From an uncultured Oscillospiraceae bacterium (GTDB lineage Bacteria; Bacillota; Clostridia; Oscillospirales; Acutalibacteraceae), in contig CAJUNQ010000093.1 of assembly GCA_910587835.1 (NCBI GenBank), positions 1 to 22,599 on the forward strand: a stretch of DNA of 22,599 nucleotides. The letters are read 5' to 3'. The stretch's first letter is position 1. Each line of letters begins with the position of its first letter. This document shows, one piece after another, positions 22,022 through 22,599 of this stretch. The translations under genes and the position numbers were made by a program. The notes beneath the pieces are model-generated. The model searched no databases. It saw only the letters and a program-made list of their open reading frames with translations, and was not told the DNA's origin.

Positions 22022-22599
22022 ATGAAGTTAGGTGGAGTGAGTGTCATAGATTATACAACGCTTTGTACAAGGGAGGAAGGCAGTCCTGTAGATTATCAAA
22101 TGCTATGTGAAAAGTGCTGGCAGCTCCAGAAAACTCTGCCCGGCATTCCTGACGAGGTCATATCCAAGTTTGACAAAGCATTTGAGATCGAATATGCCCA
22201 CAATTCCACCGCCATCGAGGGGAACACGCTGACGCTTGTCCAAACAAAAGCGATTCTGGAAGATGGGCTGTCAGTGGGCGGCAAAACCCTCCGGGAGATA
22301 TATGAGGTTGCAAATCACGCCAGGGCGTTCAACTATGTGAAAGACTGCATAGCAAAGAAAAAACCGCTGGACGAGCAGATCATCAAAGACATTCATGCGC
22401 AGATTATGGAGAACATCCAGATTGGTGGGATATACCGAAATGTTGAGGTGCGTATCACAGGAGCCAATCACAAGCCGCCTCCTCCCAGCGAGATGTACTG
22501 GCAGATCAAAGAATTCTGCTCTGTGCTGCACAATCCCCGAGACCTAAACGCTATTGAAATGGCGGCATGGACACATGCCGAGTTTGTGCGTATCCACCC
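22022..22599 (+). CDS. Fic-family protein, N-terminal part (runs off window)
   Basis: An open frame from ATG 22022 continues past the window end, giving 192 complete residues. Residues 62-68 STAIEGN match the (S/T)xxxE(G/N) inhibitory motif of class II Fic proteins. Family blocks follow: LEDGLSVGGKTLREIYEVAN (79-98), IKDIHAQIM, GGIYRNVEVRITGANH and KPPPP. The last residues, AEFVRIH plus the first two bases of a Pro codon, are the beginning of the HPFxxGNGR catalytic loop, which lies just beyond the window. Fic enzymes usually transfer AMP to a target protein, and the inhibitory helix would hold this one in check. The start is uncertain: the 22022 site has only a weak GCGAG upstream, and ATG 22100 or GTG 22037 are alternatives. 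Membership of a toxin-antitoxin pair cannot be judged. Confidence 0.85.
   Translation, partial: MKLGGVSVIDYTTLCTREEGSPVDYQMLCEKCWQLQKTLPGIPDEVISKFDKAFEIEYAHNSTAIEGNTLTLVQTKAILEDGLSVGGKTLREIYEVANHARAFNYVKDCIAKKKPLDEQIIKDIHAQIMENIQIGGIYRNVEVRITGANHKPPPPSEMYWQIKEFCSVLHNPRDLNAIEMAAWTHAEFVRIH

Noticed and set aside
1..22599. CRISPR array, tRNA or rRNA genes
   Set aside because: No regularly spaced direct repeats, tRNA-like cloverleaf or rRNA-like sequence was noticed on either strand by eye.

Overview
The window looks like a chromosomal segment of an anaerobic Gram-positive gut bacterium (Clostridia, probably an Oscillospirales-type Firmicute). This is inferred from strong AGGAGG-type ribosome binding sites, an LplB/YtcP/lipoprotein sugar ABC importer without its own ATPase, RpiR/ROK control genes and the overall protein style; no marker gene proves the taxon.

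Layout. (1) 1-2000 is a visibly AT-richer scrapyard: the C-terminal end of an IS5-family transposase, a gene truncated by it whose remnant resembles DUF4868/KwaB (Kiwa defence) proteins, a hairpin terminator, an internally deleted IS3-family element, and a small broken gene. (2) 2026-20956 is a GC-richer, well organised glycan-utilisation locus of two divergent arms around a 390-bp AT-rich control region (7189-7578). The minus arm encodes an arabinose/fucose-isomerase-like enzyme, a large class I mannose-6-phosphate-isomerase-like protein, a ROK kinase and an RpiR/SIS regulator, ending at a strong hairpin terminator. The plus arm encodes two ABC permeases and a lipoprotein binding protein, then, after a strong hairpin, a GH50-like hydrolase, a GH16 hydrolase with an ExDxxE active site, two tandem DUF6259-like proteins, an aldose 1-epimerase and a FAD-dependent oxidoreductase. 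(3) 20947-22021 is decayed: a frameshifted, N-terminally deleted polysaccharide flippase on the minus strand and unassigned fragments. (4) 22022-22599 is the start of a Fic-family protein cut by the window end.

How it may work (inference). None of the hydrolases has a signal peptide, so oligosaccharides released by other organisms or by enzymes encoded elsewhere are probably captured by the lipoprotein, imported with a shared MsmX-type ATPase, and cut in the cytoplasm by the GH50-like, GH16 and DUF6259-like enzymes. Released sugars would be mutarotated, isomerised and phosphorylated by the epimerase, isomerases and ROK kinase, while the FAD enzyme may oxidise a sugar or glycoside. GH50 plus GH16 suggests an agar/porphyran-like or other beta-galactan/beta-glucan substrate, but known anhydro-L-galactose genes and sulfatases are not visible here. 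The most novel-looking part is the tandem DUF6259-like pair linked to these families and to the FAD oxidoreductase.
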